From Actinacidiphila yanglinensis (GTDB lineage Bacteria > Actinomycetota > Actinomycetes > Streptomycetales > Streptomycetaceae), in contig NZ_FNVU01000009.1 of the NCBI RefSeq assembly GCF_900107965.1, positions 248,001 to 312,000 on the forward strand: a stretch of 64,000 nt of DNA, in the 5' to 3' direction. Positions within the stretch are counted from its first letter, which is position 1; each line of letters begins with the position of its first letter. The position numbers and the translations under genes are program-made. Below, one piece after another: positions 52,045 through 60,686 of this stretch. Below the pieces are notes generated by a model, which was given only the letters and a program-made list of their open reading frames with translations, ran no database searches and had not been told where the DNA came from.

Positions 52045-54354
52045 ATGACAGCTCGCAAGCCCCCCGTCCGCACTCGCTACGACCCCCGCATCGGCCCCTC
52101 GACGTCCGGCCGCCGCGCCTCCCCGGCGATCCGTCCGGAGGACCGGCTGGCCATGAACGGCATGGGCAGCTTCGACTGGGACCTCGACCAGGGCATCTTC
52201 GACCTGGACGAGGCGGGCCTGCAGGTCTTCGACCTGCGCCCCGAGGAGTTCAACCGCAGCCCCGACGCGCTCGTGCTGCGCATCACCCCCGAGGAGGGCG
52301 ACCGGATCGATCGCGAGCTGCGCCGCGCCGTGCAGTCCGGGCGCCGCAGCTACGGCGGCTACTTCCAGGTCACCCGCCGCGACGGCGTCAAGCAGTGGAC
52401 CCACACCCAGGGCACCATCCTGCGCGACGACCAGGGCTACGCCCACCGCGTCGTCGGCATCATCAGGGACGCCACCGACGAGCTCACCCACTCCCCGCCC
52501 GCCGACATCTCCTTCGTCCCCGCCGGAGACGGCGGAGGCGCCGGCGCGGACGCCGCTGCCGGGGCCGCGTCCGCCGTCGGGCCCGGCCCGCCGAGCCGCC
52601 GGTTCTCCTCTGTCGTCGGCCGCACCACCGAGGCCCTGTCGCACGCCGTCACCGTCGACGACGTCATCGCCGTCCTGACCGGCGCCGGCGGCGTCGAGCG
52701 GTTCGGGGCGGACGGGCTCACGCTGTCCCTCGTCGACGGCGCCACCATGAAGTTCGTCGCCTCCAGCGGTGATCTGCTGCTCGACGTGCCGCCGTTCGAG
52801 CCGGTGCGCCTGATCGAGTCGCTGCCGCTCGCCGACTCGGTGCTGACCCAGCAGCCCCGCTTCTTCGGCGACACCGACGAGCTCGGCCGGCGCTTCCCGC
52901 TGGCCCGCCCGTTCGCGGACCGGATCGGGATGGACGCGTGCGCCTTCCTCCCGCTGATCGCCCAGGCGCGCGCGCTCGGCGGCCTCGCCCTGTTCTACCG
53001 CGACCGCAACTCCTTCAGCCGCGAGGACCGCGAGCTGTGCGTCGCGCTGGCCGGCATCCTCGCCCAGTCGCTCCAGCGCGCCATCCTCTTCGACCAGGAA
53101 CGCGAGTTCGCGACCGGGCTCCAGTCCGCGATGCTGCCCCGGCGCCTTCCGCGCTTCGAGGGTGCCGAGATCGCGGTGCGCTACCACGCCGCCTCCAGCG
53201 GCCGCGAGGTCGGCGGCGACTGGTACGACGTCGTCGCCCTGCCGCAGGGCCGGGTCGGCCTGGTGGTCGGCGACGTCCAGGGCCACGACACGCACGCCGC
53301 CGCCGTGATGGGCCAGCTGCGCATCGCGCTGCGCGCGTACGCCGCCGAGGGCCATCCGCCCTCCACCGTGCTCGCCCGCGCCTCCCGCTTCCTCGCCGAA
53401 CTCGACACCGAGCGCTTCGCCACCTGCGCCTACGCGCAGGTCGACCTCGCCACCGGCGCCCTGTGGACCGCCCGCGCCGGCCACCTCGGCCCGCTGATCC
53501 GGCACACCGACGGCCGTACCGGCTGGCCGAACGTGCGCGGCGGCCTGCCGCTGGGCCTGGCCACCTCGCTCGACATCCAGGAGTTCCCCGAGACCCGGCT
53601 CGACCTGGTCCCCGGCGAGACCCTGGTGTTCTGCACCGACGGCCTGGTCGAGGAGCGCGCCGGCGACATCACCATCGGCATGGAAGCGCTTGCCGAGGCC
53701 GTGCACACCGGCCCGCAACGCGCGGAGGAACTCGCCGACCACCTCGCGGACACGCTCTGGCAGCGCTGGGGTTCGAGCGACGACGTCGCGCTGCTCATCC
53801 TGCGGCGTTCCCCGGACCCCGGCACCACCCGCGCCCCGCGCATCCACCAGTACGTCCACCAGGCCGACCCCGAGGGGCTGGCCGAGGCCCGGCTCGCACT
53901 GCGCCAGGCCCTCACCGCCTGGCACATGGCCGAGCTCGCCGACGACATCGAGGTCGCGGCCGGCGAACTCCTGGTCAACGTCCTGCTGCACACGGAGGGC
54001 GGCGCCGTCCTCACGCTGGAGGTGCTGCCCGAGCCCGTCCGCCGGGTCCGGCTCTCCGTGCAGGACCGCTCCAGCGTCTGGCCCCGCCGCCGCAGCCCCG
54101 GCGAGGCGGCCACCTCCGGTCGCGGCCTGCTGATGATCGACGCGCTCTCGGAGACCTGGGGCGTGGAACCGCGCGGCGACGGCAAGGCGGTGTGGTGCGA
54201 GTTCGGCCCCGAGGAGAGCGAGGCAGGTCCCGACGGGCACCAGGAGCAGGCGGACGACCGGGACGGCCCCGAAGAGCGCAGCGATCCCGCGGGACCCGCC
54301 GGGCCCGCCCCGAAGGGCGAACCCGGCAGGGTCGGCGGCGCGTTCACCGCCTGA
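52045..54354 (+). CDS. Multidomain PAS-GAF-SpoIIE-HATPase regulator
   Basis: 769 residues. PAS-like sensor about 38-150 (GSFDWDLDQGIFDLDEAGLQ), GAF about 190-350, a SpoIIE/PP2C serine phosphatase about 365-585 (GREVGGDWYDVV, VGDVQGHDTHAA, RAGHLGPLIR, CTDGLVEER, SSDDVALLIL), and a GHKL ATPase of anti-sigma type about 600-725 (ELLVNVLLHTEGG, ATSGRGLLMIDAL). Such proteins both dephosphorylate anti-anti-sigma factors and bind or phosphorylate them, tuning an alternative sigma factor. The C-terminal 45 residues are disordered and acidic. ATG 52045 behind GGAG. No sigma partner is adjacent. Confidence 0.92.
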   Translation: MTARKPPVRTRYDPRIGPSTSGRRASPAIRPEDRLAMNGMGSFDWDLDQGIFDLDEAGLQVFDLRPEEFNRSPDALVLRITPEEGDRIDRELRRAVQSGRRSYGGYFQVTRRDGVKQWTHTQGTILRDDQGYAHRVVGIIRDATDELTHSPPADISFVPAGDGGGAGADAAAGAASAVGPGPPSRRFSSVVGRTTEALSHAVTVDDVIAVLTGAGGVERFGADGLTLSLVDGATMKFVASSGDLLLDVPPFEPVRLIESLPLADSVLTQQPRFFGDTDELGRRFPLARPFADRIGMDACAFLPLIAQARALGGLALFYRDRNSFSREDRELCVALAGILAQSLQRAILFDQEREFATGLQSAMLPRRLPRFEGAEIAVRYHAASSGREVGGDWYDVVALPQGRVGLVVGDVQGHDTHAAAVMGQLRIALRAYAAEGHPPSTVLARASRFLAELDTERFATCAYAQVDLATGALWTARAGHLGPLIRHTDGRTGWPNVRGGLPLGLATSLDIQEFPETRLDLVPGETLVFCTDGLVEERAGDITIGMEALAEAVHTGPQRAEELADHLADTLWQRWGSSDDVALLILRRSPDPGTTRAPRIHQYVHQADPEGLAEARLALRQALTAWHMAELADDIEVAAGELLVNVLLHTEGGAVLTLEVLPEPVRRVRLSVQDRSSVWPRRRSPGEAATSGRGLLMIDALSETWGVEPRGDGKAVWCEFGPEESEAGPDGHQEQADDRDGPEERSDPAGPAGPAPKGEPGRVGGAFTA

Positions 54355-54367
54355 CGGCGGCCGGCGC

Positions 54368-55999
54368 TCAACTCACGTTCAGCGCCGTGTCGTCGACGAC
54401 GAAGGACGTCTGGAGCTTCGAGCCCTCCACGCCGGTGAACTTCACCGTCACCGTCTGGCCCGCGTAGGCGCTCAGGTCGAAGGTGCGCTGCGTGTAGCCG
54501 GACGCCGCATTGGTGTTGGAGTACGTCGCCAGCGTGGACAGCACCGTGCCCGAGGAGTTGACCACCTGCGCCTTCAGCGTGTCGTAGGCGGTCGTGCCCG
54601 TCTCGGCGGTGTCGATGTGCAGCCAGAAGCTCAACGTGGCCGCGCACCCGGACGGGATCGACACGCTCTGCGCCAGCGTGTCCGTGGTGGCCACGCCGTA
54701 GCCGTCCAGCCACGCCTTGTACGAGCCGCTGTGCGCGGGCTGCGCGGTGGCGTTCGTGATCACCTTGCTGCTCGCCGTCCAGCCCGAACTTCCCGACTCG
54801 AAACCGGGGTTGGCGAGCAGCTGGGCGGAGGTGCAGCCGCCCGAGCCGCCGGTGGTGCCCCCGGTCGTCGTCCCGGTCGAGGTACCCGTGGAGGTGCCGG
54901 TCGACGTGCCGGTGCTGGTGCCGCCGGTGGTGGTGCCGCTGCCGCCGCCGGCCAGCCACGCGGTCGCGTTGAGCGCGAGCGCGGCGTCGGTGCCGCCCGG
55001 GTCGTTCCAGCCGTCGTACAGGGTGTTGCCCGACTGGCCGGTGCCGTCGTCGACCGGGGAGCTGTCGCCCCAGATCGCCACCCGGCCGCTTCCGAAGGTG
55101 CTGGTGACGAAGAACGCCCCGGTGTTGCCGGAGTAACCCGTGCGGTACAGCAGGCCCTTGACCGACGAGTTGTCGGACGGCTTGAGCGTGAACGTGGTGC
55201 CGTCCGCCATGATGCTGCCGGTCACGGTGCCGAACGGGCCGTGCAGGACCGGGTCCGAGCTGTCGCTGATCGCCCGGGGGGTGTCGCTGCTGATGTCGAG
55301 CGAGTCGACGGAGAACCCGAACGGGTCCGTGTTGTCGACCCCGTTGTTGGTCAGCAGGTCGTTGATCACCTTCGGCGAGTCGTAGCCGTCGTTGTTGCGG
55401 TCGCTGCCGTTGTGGTCGGAGATCAGGAAGAGGCCGCCGCCGTTCTGCACGAACTTCATCACCGCGGTCTTCTCCGCGCTGCTGAGCAGGACGTTGGGCT
55501 CGTCGATCACGAAGGTGTCGAAGTTGCTGAGGTCCTGGGCGTTGGACGAGTCGCCGTAGGTGATGGTCCGGCCCGAGGGCAGCGTCGCCAGCTGGTAGCC
55601 GCCCGCCTTCTGGAGGGCGACACCCCAGGACGACAGCGCCCCGGTCCAGTCGGTCTCCTTGCTCGGCGCGGAGTTCTGGCCCAGCGGGTCGGGCTGGCTG
55701 GTGCTGATGATCCAGTCGGCGTTGCCGGCCGTCTCGGCCTTGGTGTTGTCGAACAGCACGCGATGGGTGGTCGCGGCCGGGGCGGCCGCGGCCTGGGCGC
55801 CGGAAGCGGCCTGCGCGCTGCCGCCGGACAGTCCCAGCGCGCCGAGCGCGGCCACCGCGCCCAGCGCGGCGATCGAGCCGACCAGCACGCGGCTGCGGGG
55901 GACCAGCGGGACGCGCGGCAGCCGCGGCACGCGGGTGGCGTGGGCGGTGCGCGACGCGGGGGTGGTACGGGACGAGCGGGGGACGCGGGAAGCGGGCAT
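54368..55999 (-). CDS. Secreted protein with glutamine-amidotransferase-like fold, TG-repeat linker and jelly-roll domain
   Basis: 543 residues. An Arg/Pro-rich N-terminus and signal peptide (about 36-64) precede a Rossmann-like domain (about 80-345: VLFDNTKAETAGNADWIIST, FDTFVIDEPN, GGGLFLISDHNGSD) of the ThuA/GATase-like type without an obvious catalytic Cys. A linker of GTST repeats (about 355-380) joins a C-terminal beta-sandwich (about 388-543, NPGFESGSSGWTASS, AWLDGYG, LSFWLHIDTAETG), a module also found at the ends of streptomycete secreted peptidases. Role unknown; carbohydrate or surface binding is likely. Convergent with the SpoIIE gene, 13 bp apart. Confidence 0.7.
   Translation of the reverse strand: MPASRVPRSSRTTPASRTAHATRVPRLPRVPLVPRSRVLVGSIAALGAVAALGALGLSGGSAQAASGAQAAAAPAATTHRVLFDNTKAETAGNADWIISTSQPDPLGQNSAPSKETDWTGALSSWGVALQKAGGYQLATLPSGRTITYGDSSNAQDLSNFDTFVIDEPNVLLSSAEKTAVMKFVQNGGGLFLISDHNGSDRNNDGYDSPKVINDLLTNNGVDNTDPFGFSVDSLDISSDTPRAISDSSDPVLHGPFGTVTGSIMADGTTFTLKPSDNSSVKGLLYRTGYSGNTGAFFVTSTFGSGRVAIWGDSSPVDDGTGQSGNTLYDGWNDPGGTDAALALNATAWLAGGGSGTTTGGTSTGTSTGTSTGTSTGTTTGGTTGGSGGCTSAQLLANPGFESGSSGWTASSKVITNATAQPAHSGSYKAWLDGYGVATTDTLAQSVSIPSGCAATLSFWLHIDTAETGTTAYDTLKAQVVNSSGTVLSTLATYSNTNAASGYTQRTFDLSAYAGQTVTVKFTGVEGSKLQTSFVVDDTALNVS
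54870..54930. repeat. Short tandem repeat coding for the Gly-Thr-Ser-Thr linker
   Basis: Degenerate 12-base units, each reading GTST on the minus strand, repeat about four or five times within the secreted protein gene. The length is likely to vary between strains. Confidence 0.6.
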
Positions 56000-56585
56000 C
56001 CGTCAACCTCCAGGGTGGGGGCGGTGCATGGGGAACCGTCGGTGGAAGCGGCAGTGCGGTGCGGTGCGTTGGCGTGCCTCGGGGCGCGCCAGGACTCGGC
56101 GTGCGACACGATTCTGCGCGCGTAGAGCCCGAGAAGCATGTGTCTGGTGTGACGAATCGGTGAACGTCCCCCGACGCGGGTGTGTTTTCGGCCGCCGCAA
56201 GCACTCCGCTCCCCGGCCCGCACAGCGCGCCGCGCGCCGGGTCTCCGCGCCGTGGAGGCGCGGTCCGGTACGGGCGGCCGGGCCTGTTGCGGGACTGGAT
56301 GCCGGGCGGGCCGCGGGCGAGGCCCCGCGCGCGCCTCCGGACGGCCGTCGTGCTGTCGCGGCGCCGGGCGGGCCGGGCGAGGATGGGGCCCGGGCGCATG
56401 CGCCGGTGCCGGCCGGGTAGGCACCGCTGGTACGGGTGCGCGTTCCGGCCGGGCGACCGGTCGGCCCGCACGCGGCGCCCGGCCCCGCGGCGGGACCGGC
56501 GGAATCGCCGGGGAATGGCGCGGAACCGGCGGCGCACCCGCACAGCACACCCGCAGCGCACCGGGGGGCAGAGGAGGAGCAGCAC
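56000..56585. other. 586 bp intergenic region before the aldehyde dehydrogenase gene
   Basis: No gene is supported. GTGCG words recur near 56050-56070, AT-richer sequence without clear promoter boxes lies at 56100-56170, and a perfect 12 bp palindrome GGCGCATGCGCC sits at 56393-56404. Frames are open only because GC content is extreme. Confidence 0.5.
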
Positions 56586-57983
56586 ATGCCCATCGCCACC
56601 GTGGACCCCGCGACCGGCCGCACTCTGAAGACGTTCGAGCCGATGGACGCGGCCGCCGTCGAGGAGCGGATCGCCAAGGCACACCGCACCTTCCGGGAGT
56701 ACCGCGAGACGGACTTCGCCACGCGTGCCGCCCTCCTGCGCGCGGCGGCGGACCTGCTGGACAAGGAGCGCGAGGAGATCGCGCGGACCATGACCACGGA
56801 GATGGGCAAGACACTGGCCGCCGCCCGCGCGGAGGCGGCCAAGTGCGCCAAGGCGATGCGCTGGTACGCCGACCGCGCCGAGGGGCTGCTCGCCGACGAG
56901 CACCCCGGTCCGGACGACGTCGAGGACAGCGGCGCCCACCGCGCGGTGGTGCGCTACCGGCCGCTCGGCGTGGTGCTCGCGGTGATGCCCTGGAACTTCC
57001 CGCTGTGGCAGGTGGTCCGCTTCGCCGCCCCCGCGCTGATGGCGGGCAACACCGGCCTGCTCAAACACGCCTCGAACGTCCCGCAGACCGCGCTCTACCT
57101 CGGCGACCTCTTCCGCCGGGCGGGCTTCCCCGACGGCTGCTTCCAGACCCTGCTGGTCGGCTCCGGCGCGGTCGAGGGCGTCGTGCGCGACCCCCGGGTG
57201 GCCGCCGCCACCCTCACCGGCAGCGAGGGCGCCGGCCGTGCGGTGGCCGCCGCGGCCGGCGACGAGATCAAGCCCACCGTGCTGGAACTCGGCGGCAGCG
57301 ACCCGTTCGTGGTGATGCCGTCGGCCGCCGACGAGCTCGACTACGCCGTCTCCACCGCCGTCACCGCGCGGGTGCAGAACAACGGCCAGTCCTGCATCGC
57401 CGCCAAGCGCTTCATCGTGCACGAGGACGTGTACGACACCTTCACCGCGCGCTTCGTGGCGGCCATGGAGCGGCTGACCGTGGGCGACCCGATGGCCGAG
57501 ACCACGGACATCGGGCCGCTGTCCACCGAGCAGGGCCGCGCCGACGTGGAGGAGCTCGTCCAGGACGCGGTGTCCCGGGGCGCCCAGGCGCTGTGCGGTG
57601 CACAGCGTCCCGCGTCGCTGCCCGAGGGCTGGTTCTACGAGCCCACGGTGCTGGCCGGCGTCACCGAGGAGATGCGCATCCACCGCGAGGAGGCGTTCGG
57701 CCCGGTCGCCACCCTCTACCGGGTGCGCGACCTCGACGCGGCCGTCGCGCTGGCCAACGACACGCCGTTCGGGCTCAGTTCCAACGTCTGGACCCGGGAC
57801 GAGGACGAGCAGCGCCGCTTCGCCCGCGACCTCGACGCGGGCGGGGTGTTCTTCAACGGCATGACCGCCTCCCACCCGGCGCTGCCCTTCGGCGGCGTCA
57901 AGCGGTCCGGCTACGGACGCGAGCTGTCCGCGCAGGGTATCCGCGCCTTCTGCAACGTCACCACGGTGTGGTTCGGGCGCTGA
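56586..57983 (+). CDS. NAD(P)-dependent aldehyde dehydrogenase (succinate-semialdehyde type)
   Basis: 465 residues. It begins MPIATVDPATGRTLKTFEPM; VMPWNFPLWQVVRFAAPALM matches the short GabD-like group. TGSEGAGRAVAAAAG binds the cofactor, LELGGSDPF has the general-base Glu, and NNGQSCIAAKRF has the catalytic Cys. It would oxidise a semialdehyde such as succinate semialdehyde to the acid; related aldehydes are possible. ATG 56586 follows GAGGAGG. It converges on the TetR gene, 36 bp apart, and has no operon partner. The long GC-rich region upstream gives no regulatory clue. Confidence 0.9.
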   Translation: MPIATVDPATGRTLKTFEPMDAAAVEERIAKAHRTFREYRETDFATRAALLRAAADLLDKEREEIARTMTTEMGKTLAAARAEAAKCAKAMRWYADRAEGLLADEHPGPDDVEDSGAHRAVVRYRPLGVVLAVMPWNFPLWQVVRFAAPALMAGNTGLLKHASNVPQTALYLGDLFRRAGFPDGCFQTLLVGSGAVEGVVRDPRVAAATLTGSEGAGRAVAAAAGDEIKPTVLELGGSDPFVVMPSAADELDYAVSTAVTARVQNNGQSCIAAKRFIVHEDVYDTFTARFVAAMERLTVGDPMAETTDIGPLSTEQGRADVEELVQDAVSRGAQALCGAQRPASLPEGWFYEPTVLAGVTEEMRIHREEAFGPVATLYRVRDLDAAVALANDTPFGLSSNVWTRDEDEQRRFARDLDAGGVFFNGMTASHPALPFGGVKRSGYGRELSAQGIRAFCNVTTVWFGR

Positions 57984-58019
57984 CCGCGGTGGTCGCCGAG
58001 GGCCGTGGCGGCGCGGGCG

Positions 58020-58634
58020 TCAGGGCCGGAGCGCGGCCGTACGCAGCGCGGCCGCGGTCAGCGTGGACGCGGTGCGCACGGCGCTGGCGATCGCCTCGTC
58101 CGGCGCGAGCCCGCACAGGTCGGTGAGGCAGAAGAGTGCCTCGGCGCTGACGGTCACCGCGAGATCCCGCTCCAGCTGGGCGAGCCCTTCCGGGTCCGCG
58201 GCCGCGAACGCCTCGCGGACCGGCGCCAGCGCGTGGTCGATCAGTCCGAACCGGATGCCGGGCCGGGCCGCGGCCGTCTCCGGGCGGGTGATGGTGGCCG
58301 CGATCATCGCACGGACCGCGCCCTGCCGGGCGAGGGTGCCGCGCAGCAGGAACTCGCAGGCGTGGGCGACGCGTTCGACCGGGTCGACCGAGTCCGCGAC
58401 CGGCCGGAGCGCTTCGGCCGGTTCGGGCCACGCGCCGGCCAGCGCCTCGCTGATCAGCGAGGGGAGGTCGGGGAAGTACCGGTAGGCAGTGGCCTCGGAG
58501 ACCAGTGACCGCCGGGCGATCTCGGGCATCGTCACCTCGCGGCCAGACCCGATGAGGTCGCGGGCGGCCGTCATGATCGCCGTGCGGGTGCGCTGCTTCT
58601 GGTTGCTGCGACCGGTGCCGGCCTGTGTCGTCAT
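58020..58634 (-). CDS. TetR/AcrR-family transcriptional regulator
   Basis: 204 residues. The TetR helix-turn-helix lies at about 14-60 (RTAIMTAARDLIGSGREVTM then IARRSLVSEATAYRYFP). The ligand domain is unlike that of the TetR protein at 7760. It is divergent from the cupin gene; the 123 bp between them carries two palindromes built from TCGTGAGAG, making this protein the probable repressor of itself and of the cupin-hydrolase pair. Confidence 0.9.
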   Translation of the reverse strand: MTTQAGTGRSNQKQRTRTAIMTAARDLIGSGREVTMPEIARRSLVSEATAYRYFPDLPSLISEALAGAWPEPAEALRPVADSVDPVERVAHACEFLLRGTLARQGAVRAMIAATITRPETAAARPGIRFGLIDHALAPVREAFAAADPEGLAQLERDLAVTVSAEALFCLTDLCGLAPDEAIASAVRTASTLTAAALRTAALRP

Positions 58635-58675
58635 CTGCCGTGCCCTCCTGTCGGTTCACCCTCATCCTAGCATGT

Positions 58676-58694
58676 CACTCTCATCGTGAGAGTG
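58676..58694. promoter_or_regulatory. Candidate TetR operator 1 (tetR-cupin region)
   Basis: Perfect palindrome CACTCTCA-TCG-TGAGAGTG, 42 bp before the tetR start. It shares TCGTGAGAG with operator 2. Confidence 0.65.
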
Positions 58695-58723
58695 GACTTG
58701 CACGAACCATGCGAGCGGCCTAC

Positions 58724-58749
58724 CTTCGTGAGAGCACACTCTTACGAAG
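58724..58749. promoter_or_regulatory. Candidate TetR operator 2, overlapping the cupin ribosome-binding site
   Basis: CTTCGTGAGAG and CTCTTACGAAG pair at 10 of 11 positions around CACA. The right arm runs into AAGGAG (58747-58752), the cupin ribosome-binding site. Confidence 0.65.
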
Positions 58750-58757
58750 GAGTCGCA

Positions 58758-59216
58758 GTGAACCAGGTTTCCGTGGTCGGCCCGGACGCCGGCGAGACGA
58801 TCCGGCTGGGGACGACGCGTATGCGCATCCTCGAGGACGGGAGCACCACCGGACACCGGATCGGCATCGGCGAGATCACCCTCGCCCCGCACACCGACGG
58901 TCCGCCGCAGCACCGGCACGCGCAGCACGACGAGGGCTTCTACGTCGTCTCCGGCACGGTGCACTTCACCGTCGGGGAGACCGTCCACGTCGCCCCGGCC
59001 GGCACCCTCGCGATGATGCCGCCCGGCGCGCCGCACACCTTCGCCAACCACGGCGACGAACCCGCCGTGCTCCTCAACACCTTCACGCCCGACCTGTACG
59101 TCCAGTACTTCCGCGATCTGCGCGACATGATCGCCGGCGGCCAGGAGCTGACCGCGCAGGCGACCATCCGCACGATGAGCCGCTACGCCACCGTGCCCGC
59201 CGACGACTTCGCCTGA
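58758..59216 (+). CDS. Cupin-domain protein
   Basis: 152 residues, single cupin barrel. Metal ligands are in QHRHAQHDEGFYVVSG and PHTFANHGDEP; VHVAPAGTLAMMPPGAPHTF is typical. Such proteins are dioxygenases, isomerases or binding proteins; the reaction here cannot be told. GTG 58758 sits six bases behind AAGGAG. The alpha/beta hydrolase follows after 55 bp, so the two likely form an operon under the divergent TetR regulator. Confidence 0.88.
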   Translation: MNQVSVVGPDAGETIRLGTTRMRILEDGSTTGHRIGIGEITLAPHTDGPPQHRHAQHDEGFYVVSGTVHFTVGETVHVAPAGTLAMMPPGAPHTFANHGDEPAVLLNTFTPDLYVQYFRDLRDMIAGGQELTAQATIRTMSRYATVPADDFA

Positions 59217-59271
59217 GCTCCTTCCCGAGTCCCCCCGTTCCCCCCGCTCCCCCCGATTCAGGAGTATCCGA

Positions 59272-60108
59272 ATGACCGGCACCACGCGCACGCTCCGTCT
59301 CTCCGTGGAGCGCGGCGACCTCGATGTCACCGTCACCATCGACGACCACCACCACGACCACGCCTCGCCGGAGAACCCGCACGATCAGCACCCCCCGCGC
59401 GTCTTCCTCCTGCTGCACGGCGGTGGTGGCCCGCAGACCGTCGCGCCGTTCGCCCGGCAGCTGGCCGACCAGCGCCGCTGCCGGGTGATCACCCCCGTCC
59501 ACCCCGGCTTCGGCGGCACCCCGCGGCCCGACTGGTTGACCGACCCGGGCGGCCTCGCCGAGGTCCACGCGGCGCTGCTGGACGCGCTCGACGTCCGTGA
59601 CGTCACCGTCGCCGGCAACTCCCTCGGCGGCTGGATCGCCGCCGAAATGGCCGTGCTGGAGAGCGACCGCACCGCCGGCTTCGTCATCGTCAACGGCGTC
59701 GGCATCCGCGTCCCCGGCCACCCCGTCGCCGACACCTTCTCGCTGACCCCGGTCGAGCTGTCCCGGCTCTCCTTCCACGACCCCGCGAAGTTCCGCTTCG
59801 ACCCCTCCGCGCTCACCGACGAGCAGCGGGCGATCGCCGGCGCCAACCGCGCCGCGCTCGAGGCGTACGCCGGGGCGGACATGGGTGATCCGACACTGCG
59901 CGAGCGGCTGGCCAAGGTCACGCGACCCACGCTCGTGGTGTGGGGCGCGGGCGACCAGGTGGTGGACGAGGCGTACGGGCGGGCCTTCGCGGAGGCCGTC
60001 CCGGGTGCGGAGTTCCGGCTGCTGCCGGGCACCGGCCACCTTCCCCAGGTCGAGACCCCGGACCTGTTCCTGCCCGTGCTCTGGGAGTTCGCCGAGGGCC
60101 TGAGCTGA
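59272..60108 (+). CDS. Alpha/beta-fold hydrolase
   Basis: 278 residues. LLLHGGGGPQTVAPFARQLA carries the oxyanion-hole HG motif, VAGNSLGGWIAAEMA the nucleophile Ser (about 122), VVWGAGDQVVDEAYG the Asp, and LPGTGHLPQVETPDL the His. An unusual His/Asp-rich stretch (DDHHHDHASPENPHDQH) near residue 25 might bind metal. Substrate unknown; a cupin and hydrolase pair under TetR control suggests catabolism or detoxification of a small aromatic or lactone-type compound. ATG 59272 behind CAGGAG. Confidence 0.9.
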   Translation: MTGTTRTLRLSVERGDLDVTVTIDDHHHDHASPENPHDQHPPRVFLLLHGGGGPQTVAPFARQLADQRRCRVITPVHPGFGGTPRPDWLTDPGGLAEVHAALLDALDVRDVTVAGNSLGGWIAAEMAVLESDRTAGFVIVNGVGIRVPGHPVADTFSLTPVELSRLSFHDPAKFRFDPSALTDEQRAIAGANRAALEAYAGADMGDPTLRERLAKVTRPTLVVWGAGDQVVDEAYGRAFAEAVPGAEFRLLPGTGHLPQVETPDLFLPVLWEFAEGLS

Positions 60109-60275
60109 GCGGCGGGACGCCACCGGCGGCGTGCGGAGGGGCATCCTAGAACAGTCGCCCGCACGTACCAGTGGAAATTGCCAGAACTCCCCGAACGTGG
60201 CGGCACGGTGCGTAACTTCCACGTCACCGCCGCATCCGGCGGTGGCCCGACGGGCCGTGCACCGAGGGGAGACGT

Positions 60276-60686
60276 GTGTCCGGGATCGACGCGTGCCTGC
60301 TTGAGGCGATGACGCTGCCCGGGGCCAGAGGGGCCGCGCTGGTGGAGTGGATCAGCGGGCTGGCGCTCGGCAAGGTCGGAGAGGCCCCGGACGGCGACCA
60401 CGAGGCGATGGCCGCGCAGACCGCCGACTTCGCGCGGGCCGCCGCCGAGCATCCGGTGTTCGCCGGTCCGCAGGCCGCCGCCGAGGCGGAGGCGGCGGGC
60501 GACAAGGGCCCGCTGGTCGAGGACGTCGTGGTGGTCACCCGCACCGGATACCACCTGCTGCGCTTCGTCGAAGCCCCGTACGAGGGCGGGGTGTTCCTGC
60601 ACCTGTGGCTGGACAGGGCGCAGGGCAACCTCGCGCTCGCGCTGATCCGGCTGCGCGACCTCGCCGAGGGGCTGGTGCTCGCATGA
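60276..60686 (+). CDS. Roadblock-like small protein (first of the cluster)
   Basis: 136 residues, cytoplasmic. It resembles the protein at 62008: an N-terminal helix, GARGAALVEWISGLALGKVG, and YHLLRFVEAPYEGGVFLHLW ahead of a final helix LALALIRLRDLAEG. This is the beta-alpha layout of Roadblock/LC7-type proteins, which in bacteria pair with small GTPases. A GTG start at 60276 (or 60274 out of frame) follows GAGGGGAG. The stop overlaps the next start by ATGA. No GTPase is within the window. Confidence 0.7.
   Translation: MSGIDACLLEAMTLPGARGAALVEWISGLALGKVGEAPDGDHEAMAAQTADFARAAAEHPVFAGPQAAAEAEAAGDKGPLVEDVVVVTRTGYHLLRFVEAPYEGGVFLHLWLDRAQGNLALALIRLRDLAEGLVLA

Noticed and set aside
56000..56585. 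Open frames in the region before the aldehyde dehydrogenase
   Set aside because: Open only because of GC content; Arg/Pro/Gly-rich translations, no ribosome-binding sites and no recognisable domain.
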